Source: Incurvaria masculella
Taxonomy: Eukaryota; Arthropoda; Insecta; Lepidoptera; Incurvariidae
Assembly: GCA_946894095.1 (NCBI GenBank)
Contig: OX335651.1
Coordinates: 15,336,501-15,400,500 of the forward strand
Length of the DNA: 64,000 bases
Direction of reading: 5' to 3'
Position 1 is the first letter of the stretch, and each line of letters opens with the position of its first letter. A model generated the notes under the pieces. That model saw nothing but the letters and a program-made list of their open reading frames with translations. It did no database searches and was not told where the DNA came from. Shown in pieces: positions 21,284 through 33,960 of this stretch. The position numbers and the translations under genes are program-made.

Positions 21284-22084
21284 ACTTACCTGGCTTAGTG
21301 CCTCTTTCATTTGGCAATGTACATAGTGTTTATTTATTTAGGAGAAAACATAGAGAGAAATACAGCCAAATGTAAAAGAAATACATAGTTAAGTGACTAC
21401 GAATCTCCCTCCTCTACGTTTCCCTCTGGAACATAAAATTGCTTAAACTTTAACGTTGATTTTTAGCCCTCGAAGTGCGAATATATATAAATAGTTTTCT
21501 ATACGGGGTGAGAAGAAATAAGGCGCGATATTTTCATGGCATTCAGTGTGTTGTGTTATCACGCCGGTGGGTGTGGCCATGTCATATTTATACTGTGCCC
21601 ATGTAATCCATCCACCAGCAAATTGTATAGTTCACACTTAAATGTGATGCCAAAAGTGATATTCGAATAGAACGCCATAGGAACTTTTAGAAGAAGTTGT
21701 GAGTTATGTAGCCCGTCGGAACGAAAATGTAAGCATGGAATTTATAGCACACGAATGACGGTGATTAGAAAGTAAAGCGGCGATCACAATAATGTAACCC
21801 AAATAACTTTGGCAGTAAAAGTTACTGCTTCCTCATCGGTCGCCTAAAGTACGGTCGGTGTTGTAAGATAACTCGTTTACGAGTGGATGTCCTCTGCTTA
21901 TTCTCTATGTTTGTATAGTTCTGGAGTGGTGCACACTACACGAGGTGTGTCAGCTTGTTTAGAAAGCGTGGCCTCTCTCAACACGAGGGATGTAGAGTCA
22001 GTCGATGGAGAGAAGGGACATTACAACCTTGGGATCGCGTTGTGATTTTTTGGCTTTGTCTCTCATGACATGGCCTTTACATTT
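21284..22084. other. Non-coding stretch
   Basis: Donor-like sequence on the minus strand at about 21282-21290 (complement CAG|GTAAGT) lacks an upstream pyrimidine tract. Nothing else recognised. Confidence 0.4.
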
Positions 22085-22400
22085 TAGCATCTATCTATAT
22101 AAAATTCGATTTGTGTATGTATGTAAGTTTGAATGGGACTCCAAAACGGCTGTACCGATTTTGGTGAAATTTTCAGGCAATCTTCTGATTAGCACAGCGA
22201 GTGAACCTGTGCAGTTTGGAAGGTTAGAAACTCCGCTCGGGTTAGTATTTGGAAGTTTTGAAGTTTGGATCGTGTGAATTTCCAACATGAAATAACGGCG
22301 TCGTTACAGATTTTAGTAAAATTGTCAACTAATTTTAAAATGTATCCAGTAATCCTATGTGAAGTTTAGTAGTAATCGGATCAAGAGTTTTTTTTTTGTT
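22085..22400 (+). repeat. Dispersed repeat fragment
   Basis: The phrase 'aaaacggctgtaccgatttt', followed by 'ggtgaaattttcagg', is a sequence type I remember from dispersed arthropod repeats. 'ctatctatataaaattcg' at its start fits the same type. The exact class and limits are uncertain. Confidence 0.45.
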
Positions 22401-22989
22401 ATTCGCGAAAACATAATTTTCTTACCACACATTTTGGTGCCAGCAATTTGGGTGCGTCAAGCAGTTATCAAAATCAGAAAGGCAAAGTAGGAAGGCACGC
22501 TTTTTTTGAAAATATTTTTTTCCTGTAGAAATTGGTCAGTTATTTTCCCAGTCTTGGAAGAATGTTTTTTCTTTGCTGAATGCTAAGCACGTTTCTCACG
22601 CCCCAAGTTAAACATACTAAGTTATGAACAGAAACAGGATACACGATCTTACATAGAATATACGAGCAATTTATTTGCAGGCAAATTTTGTTACCTCCGC
22701 CGCAGGTAACAGTTGGCTCAGAATTTATCAAGGCCAAATGATGATTGCTTGATAACATTAGTTTTTTGTATATAATTCGACTGTTCAAATTTAAGAAGTT
22801 GTATTTTCAAATAGCAAACTATCTTGTAACAGAAAAAACAAGAAATTGCGTTGTAAATTTGATTTCCAATGCTGTATTTTCGTATAAAAAAATTTCCTAA
22901 TTATCTACAGAACTCGGCACCTAGATCTCAATTATTTTGTCGGCGAAGTCGCCAACCATGGATATTCTTTATATTGAACTTGACTTCTT
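22401..22989. other. AT-rich non-coding stretch
   Basis: Nothing recognised. Confidence 0.4.
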
Positions 22990-23430
22990 TATGTTTCTGA
23001 TGGAGCGTCCAAATCACGACTAGGGGAGAGCAGCTGCGCAGCCGTGGCCATCAAGACCTGACCCACCCTTTCATCTCTACACCAGCTTGTGTCGTTTCAA
23101 CGTGCTATCGTTCCTAGTTCTCGGCAAAGCCTGCCAAGATCGTTTTATCGCCCTCACCGAATACCCCAAGTCACCCCGTCGACCGCTCCGAGTGGCCCGC
23201 TCGAGTGGGAGTCGATCCGTCGCATTCTCCGTCGCCGCAGGAGGCCGTCGGCCGTCACGTCGCGTCGTGTCGGTTCCCGGTGAGCCGCGGGTGTTCTCAC
23301 TGTCCGCGACTCGCTCTGACGCCGCGATCGTATCTGTTGCATCACAATATTTATCGAATGCTCCACGCCGTTGTGTTGATACACTCTCGGGTGTCAAAAC
23401 ACGCCTGGGATGTCGAAGATTTCACCCAAT
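22990..23430. other. CpG-rich island, possible promoter or first exon
   Basis: About 400 bp much richer in G, C and CpG than its surroundings. Open frames run on both strands for 80-110 codons without recognisable domains. On the + strand a donor-like CCCG|GTGAGC lies near 23279. This would suit an alternative first exon or regulatory region of a host gene, but the sequence alone does not prove it. Confidence 0.3.
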
Positions 23431-23576
23431 TTAACATGCAACCAAGTCCGACTATTGGCATGCAGCACTGCTTGGAGTTGAGCCTGATGTGAACGACAAA
23501 AAAAATGGACGACTGTCATTTGGGGTACATACGTTGCCGCAACCAGGCTGCAAAGGGTAAAATCAACAACCCTTGT

Positions 23577-23935
23577 GTGACCTAGTGGTTTTAATGTGTC
23601 GAAAATCGCGGGTTTGAAGGGGAGTGGGTCTAAGAAGGAAGTGGGTCCCAGAGAATAGACCTTTTTCTTTCTTATCATTTATTAATTGGGAACCCATGTA
23701 AAACTATAGGGTCCTTCTCTACTGAGGGTAGGGTATGCCCGCCAGGGTTGATACGTGTATTGCATGAAAATATAGTCAAATACGGCTAGTTTTCCGTGTG
23801 TTCCACCCGGTCCAATGTAGCCGTGCTCATATAGAGTGAAGATCTTGGCATCTAATCCCTTGGGAAATACTCTGTTTTGCGCTAACAAGACATTAAGTGT
23901 GGCATTAGCTACCCATATCCAATTGCAGAGGAAAA
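23577..23935 (+). mobile_element. tRNA-headed SINE
   Basis: The head TGACCTAGTGGTTTTAATG (box A, from about 23578) is followed by GCGGGTTTGAAG (box B, ~23609). The tail phrases follow in order: 'cccatgtaaaactatagg', 'gagggtagggtatgcccgcc', 'gttttccgtgtgttccaccc', 'ccaatgtagccgtgctcata', 'ggcattagctacccat'. It ends in an A-rich run near 23935. Confidence 0.7.
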
Positions 23936-24599
23936 AACTATCGTGCAGCTGTAGCTGTCTCCATTCTGAATCGGGGCATATTTACCCACGTTGACTGGGT
24001 TACCCGCACCGCTAGATCTCCCCCGTGTAGATCTCCATCGGAACTGGTCGCCGCCTCGGCGTGGCGTAGCGGTAGACGTCGCCCACGCGCATTCGCAGTC
24101 AAGTTCATTACCTCGCTCTCGAAACTCCGACGAGCGGCTCCGACCGAACCCACGCCTCATTATGTAACCGTTGTAAATAAATACATGAATTCGTTTATTT
24201 TTCCGATCCATTCATGCCTTAGGTGAAGCGATTGCCCACGCAGTGATCTGGTGTGGTCCCCTCGTGGTGAAGTTGTTGGCCTTAAAATATAAAACATTAT
24301 TATTATAGCGAAGATACGGTCTGTCTACCTCTTCTCTATTTAATCTCTTCTCGCTTGCCTCAATCTCCACAAGCCGGAAACTAAACAGCCCATGGTGAAT
24401 TAGGTGGGCCTTCCCACTCAACTCCCCATACAAACGTGGAAAGAAGAACATGCGCATGTTTCTTGTTGAGATCCAAAATTACAATAAAAAAGCTTTATTT
24501 AATCGAGCTGAAATCTAGAAACTAAAGGCATTGCAAAATTGTGTTTGGTTTCTGAAAGTGACGCACAGTTGGACACAAGAGGGCTGCATCTTCTCTTGC
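23936..24599. other. Non-coding stretch
   Basis: A GC-rich patch (24000-24160) has short open frames on both strands without motifs. Nothing else supported. Confidence 0.4.
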
Positions 24600-24925
24600 T
24601 GTGTTGGATCAGTGCAGTTCGCTACGAATACGAGCTATTACATGGTTCGGTATTCTAGGTCCCTTCCCCTACTAGTTGGTAAGGTTAAACCCGCCCAGGT
24701 TGGTACCATGGCATTGGATGAAAATTTGATCAAACGGCAATGAATGAACGGCAATGACGGCAACGAAAATGAAAAAATATATTATGTTTTCCATCCAGTT
24801 CAATGTAGCCGTGCTCGTAAAGAGAAAGTCTGGGCATGTCACCTAATTCTTTCGGTAATTCAGTATGTTGGGCTAATATCATGACGGTTGGTTTGGTATT
24901 ATCAATTCATACCTAGTTACATAAA
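24600..24925 (+). mobile_element. SINE with shared tail, head diverged
   Basis: The body starts with 'cagttcgctacgaatacgag' and 'catggttcggtattctagg' and continues with 'cccttcccctactagttgg', 'gcccaggttggtaccatg', 'ttttccatccagttcaatg', 'tagccgtgctcgtaaag' and 'gtgttgggctaatatcatga'-like phrases to an A-rich end near 24925. No clear pol III boxes remain in the head. A small GGCAATGA-type duplication is present at 24736-24765. Confidence 0.7.
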
Positions 24926-26499
24926 ATCAAATCAGTTCGAAATCATCTACATTCAATGTATTGAGCCCTTCAGCACTGCATCGCATGCACGGCAAATGTT
25001 TTACGGCCTTCTTTAATAAACGACACCGTTAACAAGCGCTCTGGGCTTGCGTGTTGCCAGTAATAACCGTCGTTACTGGATGTGCCATGGGCAGCTATCG
25101 GAGTCATTCCGTCTAGTGTTAAATTGACAGTAAACGCGTTTTACGCGTCTGGTGTGCCCGTTGCCTTTTTCTTTAACAACTTGAACACGACCAAAATGTA
25201 ACCTGATTTGAGTTCGGAATGACAAAGGGTGGTCGTGCACCATGTCTGGTTAGCATTATATAATATTTATGATTATTATAGATCTCTCTTCTTTTTTTAT
25301 TAGTCGAATATTAAGGACGGATATATTTTAATGTTTAAATTATCAATTACCAGAAATTGTGCACTCAACGCTAATATTTATAATTGTTTTAATTTGTTAT
25401 GGAGATTTAAAGGTGGATCAGGTCTCAAGATCCATGGCAGCGCAGCTACTGTCCTCTAGTCGTGCTTTGTATGTTGTTTTAAGGTTATTTCGTTTGGATA
25501 TTTCGATAGTGCGATACTTGTGCGACTTCTTGTGTTGTTGACATGTTTAACCTTCGACTGGATAGCGCCATCTTCTGTTGACTCGCTTCTATGCATCTTT
25601 TTGTTCAAGTTTGATGCATTTATTGGCATGTTGAGACTAGCAGATCTACGGTCGCTACAATAGATAAGTGGGTGTGTAAAAGAAATAGAAGCACATGCTC
25701 AGACAGGTGTTGTATTGCGTAAAGGCATAGGTTTTATATTCTTTGGTAAAGGTCAGGTTTGTAGCACCCGTTTTCGAAGAGCATTTACGGTATGCTTGTT
25801 CAAGAGAATGCCTATGCTTACACCGTGATGTTTGTTATTGATTGAATAAAAAAATCCTAAAATATAGGAATAGGCAAATACATCCTCAGCCAAAAAATAG
25901 CTGAAGATTAATGCTGCGGCCGAAGTTAAAGTATCATTTGGCTGAAATTTTAACCGTTATTGCATTTTTAATGGTACGTCGACTTCAGTCGTCCGGGCCG
26001 CTGCTTGCGGGTGCGCGCGGGCATTAACTTTATGGGGCTATTGATAGGCGTCTCGGGGCGCAGTTTCTCATTAGCTCGGAGCCGCTGCAGTTCCCAGAAA
26101 TAGTTGGCGTTATGAGGGAGTAATGGTACGCGGCGGACGAAGATTGACGCACCCCGCCCTCCAGACCAGACGGCGACTGCCATAACGAGAGGACCGGCCA
26201 GCGACTTGCGGGCGATGGACCTCTTTGCGTAATTGGCGGTTTATAGTTTCATGTCCCTGTGATAAATCAGACCCGCCAGACATTCCGTTCCTGGTACGAA
26301 TTAATTACTCGTAACAGTTCTTACGTCGAACACGACGGCGAATATCTATTTAGATTGCTCTGGTGGCATTATATGGCGGCAGTTAGTGTTGTAGCTTGGA
26401 TAGTAAACGTTGGTAAACAAGAGTAATGCATTCTCTCTCAAAGATGAGAATAGAATTTGCTTTGCCTAATGTATTATCCGTGTCGAATTCTACGCGGTA
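24926..26499. other. Non-coding stretch
   Basis: AT-rich with a GC-rich patch at 25985-26230. No gene recognised. Confidence 0.4.
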
Positions 26500-26850
26500 G
26501 ATGCTTGATACCACACCCACCGTAATGATATCATCCCAAGACACCGCATTACCGAATGAATTAGGTGACATGCCAGGATCTTTTCTTTACGAGCACAGCT
26601 ATATTGACCTGGATTGATAAAACACGGATCATTTGTCATTGCCGCTTCGACCATATTTTAAACCAATTCCAAATGGTAAGGGAAGGGGATCAACAGCTTT
26701 ATATGGATTTGGAACCATGGAACAGCTCGCATTTGTGACGAAATACACTTATCAAACTCAGAAAGTGAAGAAAGTGGAACATGAACGGGGCGTGGAACAC
26801 GTGACCTCTGGCATGGAAAGCAAGTACCCATGCCATCCACCTCTAACTAA
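26500..26850 (-). mobile_element. tRNA-related SINE, minus strand
   Basis: The complement of the shared tail starts at about 26500 ('gataccacacccaccgtaat') and continues with 'gaattaggtgacatgcc', 'tacgagcacagctatattga' and 'cattgccgcttcgaccat'. The head side carries 'ccatggaacagctcgcat' and 'cctctggcatggaaagcaag', matching in complement the body of the SINE at 44195. Pol III boxes are degraded. Confidence 0.6.
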
Positions 26851-28867
26851 TAATTTGCAACGCATGTGTGTTCATCGTTACATACATATCGACAAACATT
26901 AACATAGGTATGTACTTGGCGTAAACACCTCTTAAACCGACTCATTCGTTCAAAAAGTCGCGTCTGCGTTTGCGCAATTCCAACAAGTTTTATTTCTCTC
27001 CAAATATGCATTGCCGACTTCGTGTCCCCATTCATCGTAAGCACCGAAAACCGGTCATAACTTAACGCACGCGCGGCAGTCTGCAAACGTCGGCATGATG
27101 GCAGGTTAAGAGTCGAACTTTATTTCTGATCCGGGCGCTTTTCTGACGGATATAGAAACCAGATACGCCATTGACGCACGTACTAGCTCACCTCAGTTGA
27201 TCGCTCACGGGCAGGGACTGTCTAAACACGAGGTTATTGGGAGCGCCGAGTCATAGGCGAACGGAAACACTTCCGAGGGGCTAACAGAGGAAAGTTGGGA
27301 TGTTCCGAGCAAGGACGTCGAGAAAGAGTAAAGAATAACTTGTTCAATTTCTTGACGTACAATTATTGGATAATAGATTGAATATAACACATTAAACATC
27401 TTTCCATGTTCGCAAGCAACTTGCTCAAGCAAAGAGCGAACAGCCACGCAAATTATCCCGCACACTGAGGGGCTCCACGTCGAAAGCGAAGTGATTCTTC
27501 ATGGATGAGTACTAAGAGTGGTTCAGCGTGCTGCGGCCTATCCTGCGGCATGGGAGGAACTAAACGGGTGACTAGCGGTCATAGTGGCGACACATGTAAT
27601 ATCCCAAACCAGAGCCCTTCCCTGCGACCAGGGTAATAGGATGATCCCATCTGGCCTCTTTCCATCCTCAAGAGTTCGGGATGCTCGGGTTCTTTACCAG
27701 GTTGTTGAGGGTTTCAGGTCTTTGATTTAATGTCTTTGCTCGCTTTGTAGCAACCACTCGACGGAAGAAAGCTTTATTTTGTCTTAGGTTTATTAATGTA
27801 AACTTTACCTGCGATTTTTTTCCTTGGAATTTGAAAAGAATCCGCTAAAAGCGATTTCAATATCTAGAAAGGTTTATTAATTTTCCGCAGAAAACAGCAA
27901 CTCCGGTTATCATGGATTATGTGGGTGAATTGCATATTCCATGATAAGTAAGACTTTGACTGTAGGGTTAGATCACCAACAGCGTACATTGTACTGTTTT
28001 AGCTAAGTAAATGTCGATGAATGTCGTCCAATAAAGAAATTAAATAATTTCAGACAATCGTGGAGATGAAGCAGTAGGTAAGAGAATGTTATATAATTCT
28101 TTGAAACCTTGAATTGAGTCGAGGTTTTAAACATTCATTAATGAAACACAATGGGCTTTTACCAATCACGATGATCTGCATGCATAACACCGTCCCCCCG
28201 GAGTGCTCGGCAGAGATGATAGAGCCCCATGCAATGAGATGACAGCATCATTACGATGATCTGAAGCCTGGTATTGATACGCATGCTACACAATGGCCTA
28301 ATTTGTCTAGTTCTTGCAATATGGGTGCTGGAGTCGGGTGGTTTGAAGAAACGCTACGGGTATTGACATTTTAGGACACAAACTCATGTTCTATAAGGAG
28401 TGGAGTTTCGTTATGAGTCACAGTCTAAAGCCACCCACATGTTAGATAAGCTTGCACCGCTGCGCTGGCTGCATTTCATACGCCTACAAACGACGCCCCT
28501 CCTTGTATGACGTTGATACAGTATCTGATTGTGAGGCCACGTTGTTATATTTTTTACTTCCCCTGTGAGATAAACCTCTATCTCTCAACTCTGAAATCTA
28601 GCGCATTTTTAACACACGGTATTTTCTTTATCTGTTTAAGATTGTCTACAGTTTGTGAGACTAATATATTAATTATGAAAGTTAACACAGCTGTTTTTAA
28701 CATAAGAGGATATTTAATACACATTTCATTAAATAAAAACTATAACACATCATTATAATACTAATGAATAGGTTAATTTTTCAATAGTCTGATAAACAGC
28801 CAGATAACTATTCGACGGATTTATTTACGCTTCTTATTTATTTTCCATCCGATAAAGCAAGTCCATA
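26851..28867. other. Non-coding stretch
   Basis: No gene, RNA or repeat family recognised in about 2 kb. Confidence 0.4.
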
Positions 28868-29453
28868 TAGACTAGGAGGTCGCGACAAAAATGGTAACGA
28901 TAACGTAAATGGCTGAAACTGGGTTCACGGGATAAAGACCAACCCTCTGAAGCGAAATGTGTCAGTCTGCCTATTCCAAGTGGTTGCGTTACGTAGATAA
29001 GGCGCCTGAAAAAGTACTTATGGTGACAAAAAATATATATGATATACCTTATCATGCGAAATATAATATATATATATACCATGCAAATGACGAAGCATGA
29101 AAGTATCAGTACATACTTGCTTAGGAATGCAAAAACGGAACAAATCTTTTGTTGCATTTCATAGTTAAAGACGATTTAGGTTACAGTTATAACTTTAGGT
29201 ATATTTAAGTATTTAATAAAAAATCGACTGGCTATTGTTGTATAATTAATAGGTATCAATGTTTCTAGACAATCAGTATATTCATCAGCAGGTACATACC
29301 AACATCTGTTTCATAAAGCCAATCTAGATAACGCAACCACTTGGCATGGGCAGACCGACATATTTAGCATCAGAGGGTTGGTCTCTAACATCTGAAACCA
29401 GATTCAGCCATTTACCTTATCGTGACCAAAAATGTCGTGATCTCCCGGAATAA
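28868..29453. mobile_element. Long-TIR MITE, copy B
   Basis: Second copy of the element at 12170-12731. Its left end, TAGACTAGGAGGTCGCGAC, corresponds to the complement of the right end of copy A; its right end, GTCGTGATCTCCCGGAATA, corresponds to the complement of the left end. The interior is inverted relative to copy A. The long inverted repeats (about 120 bp) include 'accaaccctctgaagc' and 'ccaagtggttgcgtta'. No coding capacity. Confidence 0.75.
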
Positions 29454-32171
29454 TACGTTTTTTATTAAAATTATATTCACATAATTGTGATATAAGATAT
29501 AATTCTCCGGAAATGACTATCCGTCTTTTAACAAACGTGAATTTGTACTATCAGTCCGATAAGTACTATCTGAGGATTGAAAAATCGGCCCTTAACTTCT
29601 TACGGGTAAACAACGATACACTCACACTATCACCCTTACGACAACCCTCCATTCTCAAAGTCAGCCCTTTTCTTTCATTGAGAAATCCATAAGTTCTTTT
29701 ATTTTTCGTTTCATTTGTATATACGTTTATTATATAATTCTGTGATTCCTTTAATATAATAAAATTAAAGCACACTCCAAATACTACTGCACTCCGACAT
29801 TTTTTCGTTACAAAATCTGTCTGATCCGTCTGCAAATACGGTTTTAGTCGGAAGCGTCTGCGGCAGTTTGCCCAGAATGATGACTTACTGCCGACATCGC
29901 TCAACTAACATCTGCCAGGCGGGGAGATAAAGCGAGGATTTGTTACTATATCTGTAACTATTAGGACTATTTCTATAGCTATCATTATTTAAGGTATCAC
30001 ATTTCATTATTAGAGTTCCATTTTGACCAAAAGCTTTCTTTCAAATGGTTGTTTAAGTTTTCAAATTTGGGATTAAAAATATTTTTATAGAACAGACATG
30101 GATTGGTTTCAAAATGTGTTTTGGGTCTACACCGAAAAACCAAATGAACGTTGAACGTAGATATCCTTTATTGTGAATACTTGTATTTTCTGATCGTCGA
30201 CGTCAAATTATTTCCAACCTACGTTTCTATGGGGAACAACCGGGCTTTGATTTCCGGCCCTACCTTTCATTAAGATTATAGTGAGCGCTGTCAATCAATT
30301 TAGTTTTTTTAAAAGAATTCTATGCTTTTAATTGTGTGGGTAATCAATTATCCTACACATAAATTATTCTTAATTTTCACTTGTTTTGTCAGGATCCTTA
30401 AATTCAATCATTAGCCATATAAGTCTCGCTAACTACCATTTCGGGTTTTTTTCGGCTGGTTTTATATCTGAACTGAATCTTCGATGGTTCAGGTCTACTT
30501 ATCTTTCAGTCTTAAAAGGATAATGAGGTTATCAAGTTCCATACAATGGCTGGTGACTGATTTCTCAGTCAAATTAAGATATTTTTTTCTGAAATTTAAC
30601 ACATTAAATAAATTAACTCAGACCTACGTTTGTCTGTTTTCTATTTTTTTTTTAAACTTACCCTGTATCCATGATATACATCGTTTTGTATTTGAATACA
30701 CATTTTAAATACAAAAAGATTAAGTGACAAAGTTAATGTATCAAAACATACAGACGTAGCTCTCAGTTGGTTTATTTAATGTGAAAAATAAAAAAATATG
30801 TCTTCATTTCACTAAGGAAAAAGGCACGAGCCATTGTATGGAACTTGATCACCTCATTGTCCTCTTAAATAAAACTGTACGGTAGCAAAAGTTCATAAAT
30901 TACCTGTATTTCAAATCTGGAAATGTATTTTAAGTGTCTACTGTACTGGAGCATAAAATGTACGATTAGAACATAATGATTAACTCCAAAGTGCCCCTTA
31001 TGCAGGAGATGGCCCTGCATCTGCCATCGCGTCCATCTTTACTACAGAAAACGCAACAGACTCTCAAATCACGAACAATGTTATTTTTAGGTCGCAATAA
31101 AAATTAAACAGCCCACCGACACTCGCGGCTCGGATATAAATATTACCGAGACTAACCAGCCGGAAAATAAACATTCCACCCTTAGTGTAATCTCTAACGG
31201 GGCGAGGGGAGCGTCAGGGCGGACGGGAGAGGCGTTAGATATTTGAGGATGCTGAGATTTCGTTGTCACGCCTACCTGCTCGAAACATTCGGAGCATCCT
31301 CGAAGATTCTGCAGACAGTTCAAAACATTCAAAGCATCTTCGAAAATTCTGGAAAAAAATCCGAAGATTTCGTCTTTCTTTTTTTTTTATTGAATGCCAA
31401 CAAATGCCAGAAACTATTTCCTCATGGCAATATGGTAGTTATACCGATATCTGTATGGCCATCTAACTATACGATGGGTACGTCCTCGTTTGTATTTTAA
31501 TTTTTAATAATTTCTTAAAAGATAAATGCCAAATCTCACAAACTTTTTTGGGGATCGTTGAAAAGGAATATCAAAACTAAAGTAAATAACTATAATAAAT
31601 ATTTGTTTCCGAAAATTGAAAAGCAATGGGCAATTACAGAACATGTTTAAACGCGACACGAGACAGAGGATCTGAAGTTACAGATGATCTCCTGGAAATA
31701 GGCACACATGCAAACCATCGTTTTCAATTCAACAAATTAACATCGTGTGCATGGACGGGTACATAAGTTAGATAGAGTTCGACTTACGGTACGTTGCTCT
31801 ATCTACGTAACGGTGATAAAAAGTGTCGAAATCCATTAGATGTCGCCCTACATCTGGAGGGTGGAATGCAAGCAGGGAGGGGATGTCGTAACACAATTTG
31901 TTGTTGACTGCCTGCGGCGGTCGATCCTGCCTTGCTTGATATTATATCAGCACCACCTTTAATGGAAATAGCATCCTTATCGCTCACGACTTGATCCAAT
32001 ATTTAATCTTCACCTTTTTCCTATTTGTCTTGCGCCGGCGTTTCATTTTTGAAAGCTGCATTACTTGTTTGCTTTTTACAATGACCACATTGACGGTCTT
32101 GAAGCATTTCCCCGCTTCATATTTCTTTATCAATATTTGACAGTTCATCATTTACAATTGTTCTATACAGG
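29454..32171. other. Non-coding stretch
   Basis: Strongly AT-rich. An open frame of 112 codons on the minus strand (29566-29904) shows no motif. No repeat family recognised. Confidence 0.4.
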
Positions 32172-32337
32172 TTCCATTGAAAATTTCCCCGGGTATTTAG
32201 TTCAAAGTGATTTTGTTATATTTTACTAATTTGCTTACTTTATGATTATGATTATCTGTTTGCTTTCCATTAAAAAATTTCCCCGGGTGTTTAGTTCAAA
32301 GTGATTTTGTTATATTTTACTTTTTTTTTTTACTTTA
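32172..32337. repeat. 94-bp tandem duplication
   Basis: 'ttccattgaaaatttccccg' at 32172 and 'ttccattaaaaaatttcccc' at 32265 begin two units sharing 'gggt.tttagttcaaagtg' and 'attttgttatattttact'. The spacing measured at the CCCCGGG motif is 94 bp. The second unit ends in a T-run. Confidence 0.8.
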
Positions 32338-33679
32338 TATTTTAAATGTGTAGTTCTTGTACATCTGTTTGGGGAATCCACTTCAGCTTTATCATCTATA
32401 GAGTGTGCCCCCGCCGCCGCGAATATACTTTTCAATTTACATATTACGCCACATGCCGCCGGGTGCGACAGTTGTTGCAACTATCCACAAAAGTCTGATA
32501 GGCCATGTGGCAACACAATTGGGTGAAAAAACAGTATCGCATGCATCGGCTGGAAAGTTTGCAGCCGCCATTGTGTTGTCTCGTTTGATGGACCGTATCT
32601 CGAATGCGTCCGATTGTGCGCCGACACAAAGCAGACTTATTGCGTTATAGGGCGCGGATTAAATATAGCTCCATTTTCCAGAAAGTGTAAAAACGGCGTC
32701 AAATAATCCCCGATCGTGTTCCACTGGACGATCGGAACGATCACGGTCCTGGATGATTCCGCGCGCATTCGCTAAGACTTGCCTTTAAAATTGCTGCGTT
32801 GTGGTCTGGCCTAACGCCAGACCGAAGCATTACTCGTACTTAAATAACAATAAAAAAAATCTGCATACAAACGTCCACTCCACCTTTTTACCCCACCCAC
32901 TAGTGTGTTGTGTTTTGTAATTCCATTTGCTCGCATAAACTCTATTTTATAAACTTTTTTACATGCATAATTAAAAGTAATAATTTAATAATTTTTGAAA
33001 CCCTAAATCAGTCTTATATCAAATGCGAAACTCTATTGCCACACCTAAATTTAGGTAATCACTATACTTTGTAAAGTACCGTTTGTTCACACATTTGTAC
33101 AATTTTAAGTGATACGGCAATAAATGATTTTGATTTTGATTTTGATTTCGTATTAAAAAATATATAATGAACATAAAAGTTTCGATTATAGACTAAAAAT
33201 ACAGTAAAATATATACGAGCGTTAGCGCATACCCGCGCAGTTCTTACCCGGTGGCACGCGGGTAAAAACTGACGGCGCATCTAGTAGTTTTAGGTTATAA
33301 CAACAATTTTTAGGAGGAACAACATCCAAAAGTCATAACGAATAACAAGACCACCCGGTCAATGAATTTGTATCAAAATATTCCCTCCTTCCATTATTAA
33401 AGTAATCAAAACATGAGTTCGTAAATTAGTTGATGCTTTTTAAAATGTACATAAATTACTCGATAATGGCCGTTCTGCGGTCCCGCTTACCGCCCATTGC
33501 TCTTTCGTCCCCGTTTACTTCCAAATTATGCGACGAAACAAAATATTATTTTCAATTTATTTCGGATGACTTTATGTTCGCTTAGACAGATGCTTTAATT
33601 AACGATGTTAACTACACGCAAATATACAAAATTTAATCCAATTCAATAAAAAGACTAATTTTGTCCGAATTAACTTACC
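32338..33679. other. Non-coding stretch
   Basis: Contains the hexamer microsatellite at 33124 and a GC-richer patch at 32410-32760. An 81-codon + frame there lacks motifs. Confidence 0.4.
33124..33148. repeat. (GATTTT)n microsatellite
   Basis: Four consecutive TGATTT/GATTTT units. Confidence 0.85.
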
Positions 33680-33960
33680 ACCTTGCCAGGTAGTTAGTAA
33701 GTAATAAGTTAAATGTTTGTGGGTGGGTTTGAATCAATTGGTTTTGTACCAACGCATTGAATGAACGATGGGGGAAGGCGAAATAAAAATTGGTCGCGTT
33801 TTCCATCCAGTTCAATGTCGCCATAGCAGTAGCAATAGTAGTGAGTAGTAGTAGTAGTAGCAGCTTGTTTCCTTGTTGTGTTAGTTAGGCTATAGTAATA
33901 TCTTAAAAGTGTTATCATGACGGTATTTAAGTCATCCATGTTCGGTTACAAAGAAAAACC
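33680..33960 (+). mobile_element. Diverged SINE/LINE tail with AGT microsatellite
   Basis: Carries the shared tail order: 'gccaggtagttagtaagt', 'gtgggtttgaatcaattgg', 'taccaacgcattgaatgaac', 'gttttccatccagttcaatg', 'gttatcatgacggtatttaa', 'catccatgttcggttaca'. A (AGT)n run at 33839-33861 has expanded within the tail where 'gcacctag..cccatgtggt' would be expected. No head with pol III boxes is seen. Confidence 0.6.

Noticed and set aside
29566..29904. 112-codon minus-strand frame
   Set aside because: No motif, in strongly AT-rich DNA.
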